Source: JBBDYG01 sp040901765 (GTDB lineage Bacteria; Planctomycetota; Planctomycetia; Pirellulales; Lacipirellulaceae). From it: a stretch of DNA of 64,000 nt. The notes beneath the pieces are model-generated. The model worked only from the letters and a program-made list of their open reading frames with translations, did not search any database and was not told the origin of the DNA. The position numbers and the translations under genes were made by a program. Location of the stretch: positions 124,001 to 188,000 of the forward strand of contig JBBDYG010000040.1 of the NCBI GenBank assembly GCA_040901765.1, written 5' to 3'. Positions 25,044 through 35,000 of the stretch are shown one piece after another. Each line of letters begins with the position of its first letter. Position 1 is the stretch's first letter.

Positions 25044-26351
25044 TTACACGCTCCACGGGTCACGCGCCGGGCGGGTGCGGAGGCCGTTTGCTTCGTCGTC
25101 GATGAACGCTTCCTTCTCGGGATCCAGCCGGAGTTTGCGGTTGAGAATCCAAGATAGCGCAGCCGCGTGACAGGCAATGTGCGAATGCCGCATGACCTGC
25201 GAATTGGCCGCGGTCGCGCCGCGCGACTTGACGCAGTCGAAAAAGTTCCGCGAATGGGCAGCTACATCCAGCCCGTCGGCCTTCTTGGGCAGTGGTTGGA
25301 GATCCTTCGCCAAAGAGGCCGGCTGGACCTCGATGCCGCCGCTGTCCCCGACCTCGACCGATCCTTCTTCACCCACGAACCGAACAGGACAGGTGCCGAG
25401 GCTTTGAACCCAACCCGGGCGCTCGCCGAACGGGGTTTCCAAGAAGTCCAATACCAACTTCACGCCGTTCGCGTAGTGAGCGGTGATGTTCTTGGCGGAG
25501 GGTTCGTACTCGATCGGCATGGTGTCGTCGGCTAGGTTCGCCCATTGGCAGAGGTCAACCGTATGCGCTCCCCAGTCCAATAGCTTCGCCCCGGAATCGA
25601 AGTCGTAGTAGCCGCGCCACTTGCCGGCGACATACTGGCTGTTGTAGGGACGCCAGGGCGCGGGGCCAAGCCACGCGTTCCAATCGACTACTTCGCGCGG
25701 CGGCGTAGGCTCGCCGGGCAACCAGGAGTTGCCGATTTGCGGCATGTAGACCGATGCGTACAGCGTGTGAATCTTGCCGAGCTTCCCGCTGTGCGCCAAC
25801 TCGACGGCTTGCTGAAAGTTCGGGACGCTGCGGCGCTGCGTGCCCGCCTGAAAGACGCGCCCGGTTCGCCGCATCGTATCGTCGAGTTCCTGGCAATACG
25901 CGATCGTCAATCCGCAAGGCTTTTCGCTGTAAACATCCTTGCCGGCATCGGCCGCCATCATCGAGGCGGTGGCGTGCCAACGGTCGCCGGTCGCGATCAG
26001 CACCGCGTCGATGTCCTTGCGATCGAGCAGCTCGCGAAAGTCGCGATAGAGCGTGCAATCGCGGTTGGCGTAGTGTTCGTCGACCAGCATCTTTCCGGCG
26101 TCGCCGCGGCTCGCCTGGGCTTCAGCGATCGCGACGCACCGCACATCGGGCAAACCAAGCATGCCTTTTAAGTCGTACGTGCCACGGGAACCGATTCCAA
26201 TTACGCCGAGCGTGATGGTTTCGCTGGGGGCGGCGGCGGCGTCTCTGCCCAAGACACGTGCCGGCACGATCGTTGGCAATGCGAGCGCCGCACTGGTCAC
26301 TACCGACTGGCGCAGAAAATCGCGACGGGTTGCTCGACTTTGATGATGCAT
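25044..26351 (-). CDS. Gfo/Idh/MocA oxidoreductase, Tat-exported
   Basis: A 435-aa NAD(P)-dependent oxidoreductase with a twin-arginine signal (ATRRDFLRQSVVTSAALALP). The Rossmann fold follows (ITLGVIGIGSRGTYDLKGML), then the EKP motif in YSEKPCGLTIAYCQ, GGTQRR-type substrate segment AGTQRRSVPNFQQ, and the C-terminal NFFDCVKSR. This is the secreted form that planctomycetes have in many copies; some relatives act on N-acetylgalactosaminides or other glycosides by redox chemistry. The ATG at 26351 begins the Tat leader; the open frame to 26615 lacks similarity. The pseudogene at 224-748 is the remains of a member of the same superfamily. Confidence 0.9.
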   Translation of the reverse strand: MHHQSRATRRDFLRQSVVTSAALALPTIVPARVLGRDAAAAPSETITLGVIGIGSRGTYDLKGMLGLPDVRCVAIAEAQASRGDAGKMLVDEHYANRDCTLYRDFRELLDRKDIDAVLIATGDRWHATASMMAADAGKDVYSEKPCGLTIAYCQELDDTMRRTGRVFQAGTQRRSVPNFQQAVELAHSGKLGKIHTLYASVYMPQIGNSWLPGEPTPPREVVDWNAWLGPAPWRPYNSQYVAGKWRGYYDFDSGAKLLDWGAHTVDLCQWANLADDTMPIEYEPSAKNITAHYANGVKLVLDFLETPFGERPGWVQSLGTCPVRFVGEEGSVEVGDSGGIEVQPASLAKDLQPLPKKADGLDVAAHSRNFFDCVKSRGATAANSQVMRHSHIACHAAALSWILNRKLRLDPEKEAFIDDEANGLRTRPARDPWSV

Positions 26352-27033
26352 CTCGATCACTTTTTCTTGCTCGTTCGATTGTTGGGGGTTGGACGGACCG
26401 CTTCGATTATTATCATTTGGCGGCGCTTGTGCCATGTGGTCGATCGTAGCGACGATGCGGCTTTCCGGAGAGCCACGGAGAAGTTTGTGCCACTGTGCCA
26501 CGCTGCGCGCACACGTAGCTGGCAAAATGAAAATGTCTCTCCGTTTTGCGCAGCGAGAAGCGGGCGTTGCCTGCAGCGGTGACGAGCACGGCCACCAGTA
26601 AGTCCAACGCGGCAAGGGACTTCGAGCGGTCGTCTAATTGCCAAGTGTGCGGCGGGTGGCCCCGTTTTCCTCGGTACTTGCCAAGTTGCCAACGTTTGCG
26701 TGTGTGTCAGGGTTTCGCATAAGCGCGAAAAATGGCCGACTGGAGCGCAGCGTTGCGAGGGGGCTGCGGACGGGGGGAGGGGGGAAAGCGCTAAGCCGCA
26801 AGCGGCGGGGGAAGCGTGTTTGCAGATGCTGCCAACAAACGAGACGCTCGCCAACCATTCCGCCGCAGTTTGCGTATTCCTCCCCGACTGCCGCATTCTG
26901 GATTTGGTCCTCGCGAAAAAAAAATTCGCACTTTGCGGAAAAGTGCTTGCAATCCACAGCGAAGGCCGTTATACATGAACATGTTCCGAAACAGGTATTC
27001 ATACACAGTGAAACAGGTTCCTAAACACGTTCT
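26352..27033. promoter_or_regulatory. Long divergent intergenic region
   Basis: 682 bp between the Gfo/Idh/MocA gene and the GntR-LacI regulator, which point away from each other. I found no gene in it: the open frames have no recognisable family and low-complexity composition. A G-rich stretch lies around 26755-26815, and AT-richer sequence with repeat motifs occupies the last 100 bases before the regulator. Confidence 0.5.
26977..27021 (+). promoter_or_regulatory. Candidate operator of the GntR-LacI regulator
   Basis: GAACATGTTC (26977-26986) is a perfect ten-base palindrome. GAAACAGGT follows at 26988-26996 and is repeated at 27010-27018, 22 bases apart. All lie within 60 bases of the regulator's start codon, the usual place for autoregulatory sites. 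Confidence 0.5.
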
Positions 27034-28119
27034 ATGAAATGCCTCGACCAAATCGCTGACCTCCGGAAGGCTATTCAGAGCGGGAAGCTGGCGCCGGGCG
27101 ACATGGTCGGGACGGAGTTTGCCTTCTCCCAGCAGTGGGGGATGGCGCGCAACACGGTTCGCCGGCGGATTGCCACGCTCATCGATGAAGGGCTGTTGGA
27201 ACGTCGGCCCGGCAAGGGTTTATATGTGAGCTTGCCTCATTCAGCCACGCGAACAGTGCAGGTCGTCGTTCCCGACCTCTCGTGGACGCACGTGGTTCGC
27301 ATTGTGCGGGGCGCACAAATCGTCGGCTCCAACCGGGGGCTGCACACGCAGGTCTACGACGCCCACGGCCAGTTGGGGCTGGACCTGGAGATGTTGCGCC
27401 GGCTGCCGGATGGTCCGACCGATGGGGCGATCATTGTCTCGCTCCATCATCGCCGGTTCACCGAAGTGCTTGTCGAGCTCAAGTCGACGGGTTACCCGTT
27501 CGTGCTGGTCGATCAGCGCTTGCACGACATTGAAGTGCCGACGGTTGAGATCGACAACTACGGTGGCGGTTATCTGGTGGGGCAGAAACTGGCCGAGTTA
27601 GGTCACCGTCGCGTCGGCTTCCTGGGGCCGATGGGCCTGCAAGTCGTCGCGGAGCGGCTGAATGGTTTTCGGGATGCCACGCTCGACGCCGGGGTGCTGT
27701 TTGATCGTTCGCTGATTGTCGATCTCGGGGGCGATGGCGTAACGGATTGGCTTAACGAACGGCTAGATGTTACCCAAGAGGCCGTCGTGGAGTTGCTCCG
27801 AAGGCCGAATCGTCCGACGGCTATTTTCGATGGGTCGGGGGATGTTGCGCCACTCGTTTATCGAGCAGTGCAGCACCTCGGGCTAAAAATTCCGGATGAC
27901 GTGAGCGTGGTGGCGTTTGACGATTCGGCCAAGTTCAGCCAGTTTCTGGAACCGCGTGTGGCCCAGCTCAAGCATTCTTGGGACGAACTGGGGCGCGCGG
28001 CGATGGAGATGCTGGTGCTCGGGATGGATCGCTCCCGATGCGGCGCTCGGAGAGTTGACATTGAACATCGCGTGATCTCGCCCGAATGGATGGCGGGAAG
28101 TTCACTGCGACCGCTGTGA
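27034..28119 (+). CDS. GntR-LacI hybrid transcriptional regulator
   Basis: A 361-aa regulator with a GntR-type winged helix at about residues 1-70 (LRKAIQSGKLAPGDMVGTEF, ARNTVRRRIATLIDEGLLER, PGKGLYV). A LacI/periplasmic-binding sugar domain occupies about 75-350 (VVVPDLSWTHVVRIVRGAQ, LVGQKLAELGHRRVGFLGP, IPDDVSVVAFDDSA). This is the AraR layout; known members sense pentoses and similar sugars. It heads a 19-kb plus-strand run leading to rhamnose genes, so it may control that locus in response to a sugar. That link is inferred from position only. Confidence 0.88.
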   Translation: MKCLDQIADLRKAIQSGKLAPGDMVGTEFAFSQQWGMARNTVRRRIATLIDEGLLERRPGKGLYVSLPHSATRTVQVVVPDLSWTHVVRIVRGAQIVGSNRGLHTQVYDAHGQLGLDLEMLRRLPDGPTDGAIIVSLHHRRFTEVLVELKSTGYPFVLVDQRLHDIEVPTVEIDNYGGGYLVGQKLAELGHRRVGFLGPMGLQVVAERLNGFRDATLDAGVLFDRSLIVDLGGDGVTDWLNERLDVTQEAVVELLRRPNRPTAIFDGSGDVAPLVYRAVQHLGLKIPDDVSVVAFDDSAKFSQFLEPRVAQLKHSWDELGRAAMEMLVLGMDRSRCGARRVDIEHRVISPEWMAGSSLRPL

Positions 28120-28251
28120 GTTGATGCAAGTCGGGCTGGAAAACGGCAGGAACGTGAAGGGGAAAAGAGGGTCGGGCAGTTGTCGCACCGACATCGGGGG
28201 CGCGGACTTTTCACAAGCATTCTATTTACCTCGTTTGCAAGGAAAACAGCC

Positions 28252-29376
28252 ATGAAGCACAGCACTTTGGCGGTGACCACATTTTTTACGATGGCACTTC
28301 TGTTGGCGGCGGCCGCGTCCCCCCTCGGGGCTGAATTGCTCGTCCATTACACGTTCGATCAGGTCGATACCGATGGGGTGATCTTTACTACTCCCGATTC
28401 GTCGGGCCGCGGCAACACGGGAACGCTGACGAACATGGATAACACCAGTCCAGTATCGGGCCGAGTGGGAAATGCTTTGCAATTTAGTAACGCTGGCACA
28501 AACCTTGCGACCAGGGACCGCGTGCAGGTGGGTCTTGACGCTAACAATCCTGCTGATGTCATTACGGATCTCAATCGCACTTACACCCAGTTCACATTCG
28601 CTGCTTTCGTCAAACCGGTCGGCATCGCTGCTGACGAAGTGGACACGACGTTTTTTGCCGGCAAATTAGGCAATAGTCCAAATCGAGGATGGCAAATCGG
28701 TTTGACCGGGACCGACGCGCCCACCTTAGCCCATCCCCATGAAATCGTCGTCAGCCTGTTTGAAGGCCCGTTAGGTACAGATAACGACAACGAGTTCTAT
28801 TCCGGTCCGCAAACGGCCGTGGTCAACGACCAATGGGCTCATGTGGCGTTCACGTTCAGCAGCATCACTGAACCCAGTTCGTTTTTCAAGATGTACATCA
28901 ATGGCGAAAAAGTTGTTGACGCCACGACCGATCTCTTGCAGATGAACGGTGTAAATACCCGCCCATTCCAAATCGGTAATCGCGGAGATAGCCGAGCCGA
29001 TTCCTGGGGCGGACTAATTGACGATGTGTATCTCTTCGACCACGCCCTCACTGATGAGGAAATCGCCGCACTCATCCCCCCTTTGCCGCCAGCGCAAGTC
29101 GGCGACTACAACGGCAACGGAATCGTGGACGCAGCCGACTACACCCTATGGCGCGACACGCTTGGCTCGGACACCGACCTACGAGCGGACGGCGACGGAA
29201 GCTTGATTGTCGATTTAGGCGACTATACCAAGTGGGTCGAAAACTTCGGTGCGCCGGGTTCCCTGGGGGCAGGGGCTTCCGCCGAGGCAGTGCCCGAGCC
29301 ATCGTCCTTGCTACTGGCGATGGCCGCGGTCGCCGCCGTGGTACTAGGTTATTGGCGAAGTAGAAGCCGGGCGTGA
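28252..29376 (+). CDS. LamG-domain, dockerin-like, PEP-CTERM protein
   Basis: A 374-aa secreted protein with a signal peptide ending LGAE (about residue 27) and a concanavalin-like LamG fold at about 28-280 (LVHYTFDQVDTDGV, QFTFAAFVKPVG, QWAHVAFTFSS, GGLIDDVYLFDHALTDEEI). Two dockerin-type calcium-loop repeats follow (GDYNGNGIVDAADYTLWRDT and DGDGSLIVDLGDYTKWVENF). The PEP-CTERM tail is VPEPSSLLLAMAAVAAVVLG then YWRSRSR. The ATG at 28252 has AAGGA upstream. It likely binds carbohydrate at the cell surface. Confidence 0.88.
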   Translation: MKHSTLAVTTFFTMALLLAAAASPLGAELLVHYTFDQVDTDGVIFTTPDSSGRGNTGTLTNMDNTSPVSGRVGNALQFSNAGTNLATRDRVQVGLDANNPADVITDLNRTYTQFTFAAFVKPVGIAADEVDTTFFAGKLGNSPNRGWQIGLTGTDAPTLAHPHEIVVSLFEGPLGTDNDNEFYSGPQTAVVNDQWAHVAFTFSSITEPSSFFKMYINGEKVVDATTDLLQMNGVNTRPFQIGNRGDSRADSWGGLIDDVYLFDHALTDEEIAALIPPLPPAQVGDYNGNGIVDAADYTLWRDTLGSDTDLRADGDGSLIVDLGDYTKWVENFGAPGSLGAGASAEAVPEPSSLLLAMAAVAAVVLGYWRSRSRA

Positions 29377-29481
29377 TGTGTGAGTGAGGGAATCGTGAGC
29401 GGGTGAGCCAAGTGTGCTTCAGCACTGGCGCAGAATTGGGGGCAGATTTGCGACGTTACTTTTTTCGATTGTTCTTTTCGT

Positions 29482-29492
29482 GGGGGGGTCTA
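29482..29492 (+). promoter_or_regulatory. G-run leader of PEP-CTERM gene
   Basis: GGGGGGGTCTA immediately precedes ATGATG at 29493. It matches the leader before the gene at 20832, with two bases fewer between the G-run and the start. Confidence 0.6.
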
Positions 29493-30509
29493 ATGATGAA
29501 TCGCATCGCTGATGCCGCGTGTGGCCTATTAATAACACCTTGGTGCCGAGCTTGCACAGCCATTGCATGTATTGCATTGCTTGCAACGTCGCAGTCGTCG
29601 TACGGTGCCCTGATGGTGAATTACCAATTCGAGTCCGTGAGTGGGACGGCCGGGACGGATCAAACCACACCGGACGCTTCCGGCAATTTCGCCTCGGTTC
29701 CGGGGAGCGTCAATGCGGTGTTGGGGCAATTGGAATTCCCCACCCTCATCGCCGGACCGGTACAGAATTTAGGCGCAGGCGTAAGTAGCAGGAATTCAAG
29801 CAGCGCGATGAATTTCCCAGGGAATCCCGCCTCCGGAAGCCTCAGTTCTAATTTCGAGCGCGTGGAAATCGCCAACGGATCTTCCGGCGCGCTAAATGCA
29901 AGTTTTTCGAACTTCACCGTGGCCTTGTGGCTAAATCCTTCGAACACGACCCGAGATCGGTTTGCTATTGGAAAAATGGGCGGTGGCGGACAGCGCGGGT
30001 GGCAAATCGTCAGCCCCACCGGTACGTCGGAATTGGTGATCGATTATTTCGACATGGCGGCTGGCATGGATCGATCATTGCATTTACCCAACGCGCTCCC
30101 GCTCGACACTTGGACGCACGTGATATTTGCATTCGACGGTGTGAACCAGACAGAAGCGGTGTATCTCAATAACGTACTTCAAAACTCGGTGGATACGTCG
30201 TTGTCGGGTTCGGCGACTGTATTAGCGACACTTAACGGCAGCAATAGTGCTGCATTTCGAGTCGGCCATCGCGGTGCGAGCGGCAGCTCTGTTGGATCGT
30301 GGGCGGGCGGAATCGACGACGTGATGGTTTTCAACGAAACCTTGGCACACACGCCCGCGGGCAGCTTGACCGGAACGGGAAGTACTTTGGTTCCGGAACC
30401 GACGGCCTGTCTAACGTTTGGGTTGGGAATGGCTGGTTTGACCGTGCTTCGTCGACGTGCGAAGTTGCGGGGCGGCAACACGATCGTAGCGATTCAGCCG
30501 AGGGCGTAA
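29493..30509 (+). CDS. LamG-domain PEP-CTERM protein
   Basis: A 338-aa secreted protein with a signal peptide (about residues 1-38, ending SYGA) and a LamG-like domain (LMVNYQFESVSGTAG, NFTVALWLNPSNTTRDRFAI, DTWTHVIFAFDGVNQ, SWAGGIDDVMVFNETL). The tail is VPEPTACLTFGLGMAGLTVL followed by a basic RRRAKLR and about 15 further residues. It is a shorter relative of the preceding protein without dockerin repeats. The start follows from the double ATG after the G-run leader. Confidence 0.86.
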   Translation: MMNRIADAACGLLITPWCRACTAIACIALLATSQSSYGALMVNYQFESVSGTAGTDQTTPDASGNFASVPGSVNAVLGQLEFPTLIAGPVQNLGAGVSSRNSSSAMNFPGNPASGSLSSNFERVEIANGSSGALNASFSNFTVALWLNPSNTTRDRFAIGKMGGGGQRGWQIVSPTGTSELVIDYFDMAAGMDRSLHLPNALPLDTWTHVIFAFDGVNQTEAVYLNNVLQNSVDTSLSGSATVLATLNGSNSAAFRVGHRGASGSSVGSWAGGIDDVMVFNETLAHTPAGSLTGTGSTLVPEPTACLTFGLGMAGLTVLRRRAKLRGGNTIVAIQPRA

Positions 30510-30557
30510 TGTGCTCCTTTTATACTTATTTCTTCACGCGAATCAGGTAGCTAAAAA

Positions 30558-31559
30558 ATGGTGCGAGTACCTGCCTGTAAACGGATAACAAGTCCGCGGC
30601 CGCGCTCAAGGGGTTTCACTCTCGTGGAGTTGTTGGTGGTGATCGCCATCATCGGCATTCTGGTCGCGCTGCTGCTGCCCGCAGTCCAAGCGGCGCGCGA
30701 AGCGAGTCGACGCACGAAGTGCGCTAACACTCTCAAGCAATGGGCGACGGCGATGCACCTGCACCACGATGCCAAAAGCACCCTTCCCTCTGGTGGCTAT
30801 AGTTCGAACGGACTTGATACCGGGAACCGTCACGGCTGGCCGCCTTACTTGTGGCCCTACATTGAGGAGGGCCCGCTCGCCGACCGCTACGACTACAGTG
30901 TTTCGTATGTCACCCCTCCGAACGGTTACCCGTTAACTCATCCTGTCGCCAGTGAAATTGACAACGCGCCGTCGAACACACCGTTAGCACTGTACTATTG
31001 CGCGTCCGATCGCGGGCCGGCTTTTTATCGGTTCAGATACGGAACGGTGCGCGGCAACTATTTCGTGAATTGGGGACCCATGGTCTTTCAACCCCCCCAC
31101 CCCGTTCCCACGTTTCGTGCGCCGTTTGGGTTTAAGAATTACAGGTCGCGAGACCTGCCAATTCGAAGCAATTTCAAGGATTTCATTGATGGTACCAGTA
31201 GCACGCTGATTCTATCGGAAGCAATCATGCATCCGAGAGACGAATCGGCTGACGGCCGCGGCGAGATACTCAACGACGTGGGGGATGGCGTGTTTATGAC
31301 GCTTTATACCCCGAATACATCCATCCCCGACGCCCAATGGGGGGCTTGGTGCGATCCGGCTCCCGAAACGCCATGCACAACGGCAGGGGGGACGGGTACT
31401 CGGCGGCAAACGTATACCTCGGCGCGAAGTTTTCATCCCGGCGGTGTGAACGTGGCCTTCGGCGATTGCCACGTGACCTTTATAGCCGACGACGTTTCCC
31501 TGGCCTATTGGCAGGCGATTGGAACGATGAACGGCCAAGAAAGCGCCAGCGTGCAATAG
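30558..31559 (+). CDS. DUF1559 prepilin-like protein
   Basis: A 333-aa protein with a type IV prepilin-like N-terminus: RGFTLVELLVVIAIIGILVA then LLLPAVQAAREASRRTKC. DUF1559 follows, with the H-x9-DG-like end SFHPGGVNVAFGDCHVTF. Planctomycetes hold dozens of these; they are thought to be exported and assembled by type II secretion/pilus-like machinery, but the role is unknown. It sits 48 bases after the LamG gene and ahead of a small lipoprotein, a recurrent pairing. Confidence 0.92.
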   Translation: MVRVPACKRITSPRPRSRGFTLVELLVVIAIIGILVALLLPAVQAAREASRRTKCANTLKQWATAMHLHHDAKSTLPSGGYSSNGLDTGNRHGWPPYLWPYIEEGPLADRYDYSVSYVTPPNGYPLTHPVASEIDNAPSNTPLALYYCASDRGPAFYRFRYGTVRGNYFVNWGPMVFQPPHPVPTFRAPFGFKNYRSRDLPIRSNFKDFIDGTSSTLILSEAIMHPRDESADGRGEILNDVGDGVFMTLYTPNTSIPDAQWGAWCDPAPETPCTTAGGTGTRRQTYTSARSFHPGGVNVAFGDCHVTFIADDVSLAYWQAIGTMNGQESASVQ

Positions 31560-31593
31560 TCCTCCATTTGTTCGGTACGAGATTCCTAGTTTG

Positions 31594-31998
31594 ATGCATC
31601 GAAAATCGTTTCGACAAGTCGTTGCAGCAGTTCTTTTGGCGATATTCGCCACCGGCTGTTCGTACGGGCCGCCGATGGGAGATGTGCAAGGAAAAGTAAC
31701 GCTCAATGGTCAGCCTTTAACGGAAGGGGCCGTTCGGTTCATACCGGTGAACGGCGATACGCCGGCCACGGGTGGTAGCATTCGCGCCGGGAGTTTCCGA
31801 GTCGAGGTACCTGTCGCGGAACAGCGCGTCGAGATTTCCGCGAATGTAGTGGACCGCGAGAAAACGCCGCCGAATGCAACCAATGATGAAATCGTAATGA
31901 AGATGCTCGTTCCCGAGCGCTACAACACTCAAAGCGAGTTAACATTGGATGTCGTGCCCGGTCTCAATGAGCCTGTTTACAACTTGACTAACCCGTAG
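31594..31998 (+). CDS. Small lipoprotein with carboxypeptidase-regulatory-like fold
   Basis: A 134-aa protein with a lipoprotein signal (VVAAVLLAIFATGC; lipid-bearing Cys at about residue 22) followed by a beta-sandwich pattern, GDVQGKVTLNGQPLTEGAVR then FIPVNG. This is the small transthyretin-like lipoprotein usually encoded next to DUF1559 genes in planctomycetes. It probably sits in the cell envelope. ATG 31594 is used; a TTG one codon earlier is possible. Confidence 0.85.
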   Translation: MHRKSFRQVVAAVLLAIFATGCSYGPPMGDVQGKVTLNGQPLTEGAVRFIPVNGDTPATGGSIRAGSFRVEVPVAEQRVEISANVVDREKTPPNATNDEIVMKMLVPERYNTQSELTLDVVPGLNEPVYNLTNP

Positions 31999-32097
31999 CG
32001 CATCAGATGGTCTAACTAACGAGTCGCGGTTGGCGCCAATCGTGCCAGCTCTAGCAGTGTCCAAAGGGCCTGCCTGATTAGGGACCATCCAATTGTT

Positions 32098-35000
32098 ATG
32101 GGAGTTGTTGCCATCATGCATTTTGCGAATGAGAGTTTTCGTCTAGGGCGACGCCCTCTTCGTACAAAGGTTGCATTTGGTCCGGTAACGATCGCGTTAT
32201 TGCTTTTTTCGCTTGTGGCCGTGGCATGCGCGCAACCGGAAGTCCCGCCTCCCAAGCTTGACGCCGCGAAGTTCGCCGCGCCGCCGACGGAATACCGGCC
32301 GGTCGATTGCTGGTGGTGGGAGGCCGGGCATTTAACGAAGGAGCGGCTTCGCTGGCAGCTCGAGGACATGCACGCCAAGGGGGTGGGCGGCACCTGGTTA
32401 TACCCGCGGTTTGGCGCGTCGCAACCCCGAAGCTCCGAACCGGGGTTTTGGACCGATGGCTGGTGGGAATTCGTCCGCTTTGCGCTCGATGAACATCAGC
32501 GGCTAGGCATGGTGCAGTTCGCCAACGATTGGCTGGGGCGGCTCGACAAGGCTTACTTCCAAAGCCAGTTACGCGCCGAGCGCAAGGATAACCCGCGACT
32601 AACGGGCCGCCGGCTGGTCGCACACCGCGCGCGTTCGACCGCCGCTGAAACGATTTCAGTGCGCGTGCCCGATGACGAGCAGATACTCGCCGCCGCCGCC
32701 TATCGCCTGCAGGAGCAGAGCGAGGACGCCGTCGACAATGATTCTCGCATCGATCTAGCAGAGTTCATCGACGGCCAGGAATTAACCTGGGAGGCGCCCG
32801 AGCCCGAGTGGTTGGTGGTGGTCGTCAGCAGTCAACCGCACGATCTGAATTATCTGGAACCCGAGGTCGTCAATCGATGGATCGAGATTTTCTTCGAGCA
32901 GTACAGCCAACGATTGGGCGATCGGCTGGGCAAGTCGCTGGCCGGCTACGGTCCCGACGAACGCTCGGTGCTGGGCGGCAACATTCTGTATAGCGAAGCG
33001 CTGCGCACGCGGTATTTGGAAGACAAGGGATTCGATCCGCTTCCCGATCTGTCGGGACTGTTCGTTGACATTGGCCCGCAAACGAATCGCGTGCGGTGCC
33101 AATATTACGACGTGATGAACACGCTGCTAGAGGAGAATCTCTACGCACCGATGGCGGATTGGCTGCACGAGCGGGGAATGCAACAGGTCACCATCGCGAC
33201 CTGGGGACGCGAGAGCCTGCACGGTCAAACCAGCAACTATGGTGATTTTCCCCGGATGATGAAGTACTTCGACATCACCGGTAACGAGGACTCGAAGGAG
33301 AGTGGGCCGCTGGGGGCCTTCATCGACACGAAGATGTCAAGCTCGATGGCTCACCTAAACGGCGGCAAGCGCGTCGCGGTGTGCGCTTACTGGGGCGTGG
33401 GGTGGGGCTATACTCAGGAACAGAACATCGCCCGCACGAACGTCAACTACGCCCTGGGCGTCAACCTATACAACACGCACGGCGTGCTTTATTCGCTGTT
33501 GGCGGGGCGGAATGAATTCGTGCCCCCCGAGGTCCATTTCTATCAGCCCTATTGGCAGACGTGGCGCAGCTTCGCCGATTATGTTACTCGGCTGAGCTAC
33601 GCGCTCGGCCAGGGCCAACACCGGGCCGACGTGGCGCTGCTCTATCCGCTCTCGACGATCCACGCGCATTGGCATAGTGGATCGAAATTCGACCCACCCG
33701 CGGACGACGCGGAAAAGACCACCTTCGCGCTGGCCAAGGCGCTGTATGCGGGATCGCTCGATTTCGACTTCGTGGATGAAGCGCGGTTGGCCGAGGCCGT
33801 TGTCGACTCGAACAAGCTCAAGATTGGCGGGCTTGAATTCCCGGTGGTGATGCTGCCGGCAACGACCACGCTGCGCAGCGCCGTGGCAGCAAAGCTCCGC
33901 GAGTTCGTCGCCGCCGGCGGCACGCTGGTGGTGTTCCAGCAACCGCCCACGGCGTCGGCCGAGGAAGGCCGCGACGATCCCAACTTGCTAGATACCTGGC
34001 AAGAACTGTTGGGCGATTATGCAGCCGAAAGCGACGCGATAGTCGAGCGAGCTAACGACGCCGGTGGCAGGACGATTCTCGTGCGTTCGACAGAAGCCGA
34101 CGCCATCGCCGCGATCCGCGCGGCGATCAAGCCCGATGTTACAACGACGGCAACCGAACTGGCTCACACGCATCAGCAGGTGGGCGACCAGCACGCGTAC
34201 TTTTTTGTGAATCGCCAGCCCGAGCGGCGGACGGTCAACATCACGGTGCGTTGCCAAGGCCGACCGGAAATCTGGAACGCCCGGACCGGCGAAATTCGCC
34301 CGCTGCATCGGTTTAAGACCGTGGCCGATGGCACGGAGTTGCGTCTAGAAATGGCCCCGCATGAGGGCGTGCTGGTGGTATTGCAGCCGGAAGAAGTCGG
34401 CCCGCAGGTGACCGCCGATAACCTTTTAAGCATCGCCTCGATTGAAAAGCGCGGGGACGGTTTTGAAGTGACCGGCACGGCCGACGCGTCTGAGGAACTA
34501 ACCGCAACGGTGTCGGTTGACGGCCGCAATTATGTGGGAAGAAGCCCAGCCCAATCGGCGACTGCACCGATCGTGTTGGACGGGCTGTGGGAATGCGAGT
34601 ATCGACCGACCATGGACAATCGCTGGGGCGATTTCCGGTACCCGGCATCGGAAGAAGTGATCGGACCAGAAGCCTCGCGGATGAAATATCGTGCCGAGTC
34701 GGCCAGCGCCGGCGAGCGCCCCAGTTGGGAGGCGAGCGATTTTAATGACGACGAGTGGCAAGCAGTGAATTGCACCTTCGGACCCTATTGGCAGGTGCTT
34801 GGCCCAATCGCCTTGGGGCTGGACTCGGACGCGCTGCGGCAGACGATCGTCGAAGGCGCGGCCGAGCAAGCCGAGTCGGTGGAGTTGGAGGGCGAGCGCA
34901 TCGACTGGCAACCATATGCGTACTCGTGGAAGTTCGGCGCGGACCGCGCGGACGTGCATCAGTACGGCGGCGATGGGCTGGGGCCGGTATCGCCCGATTT

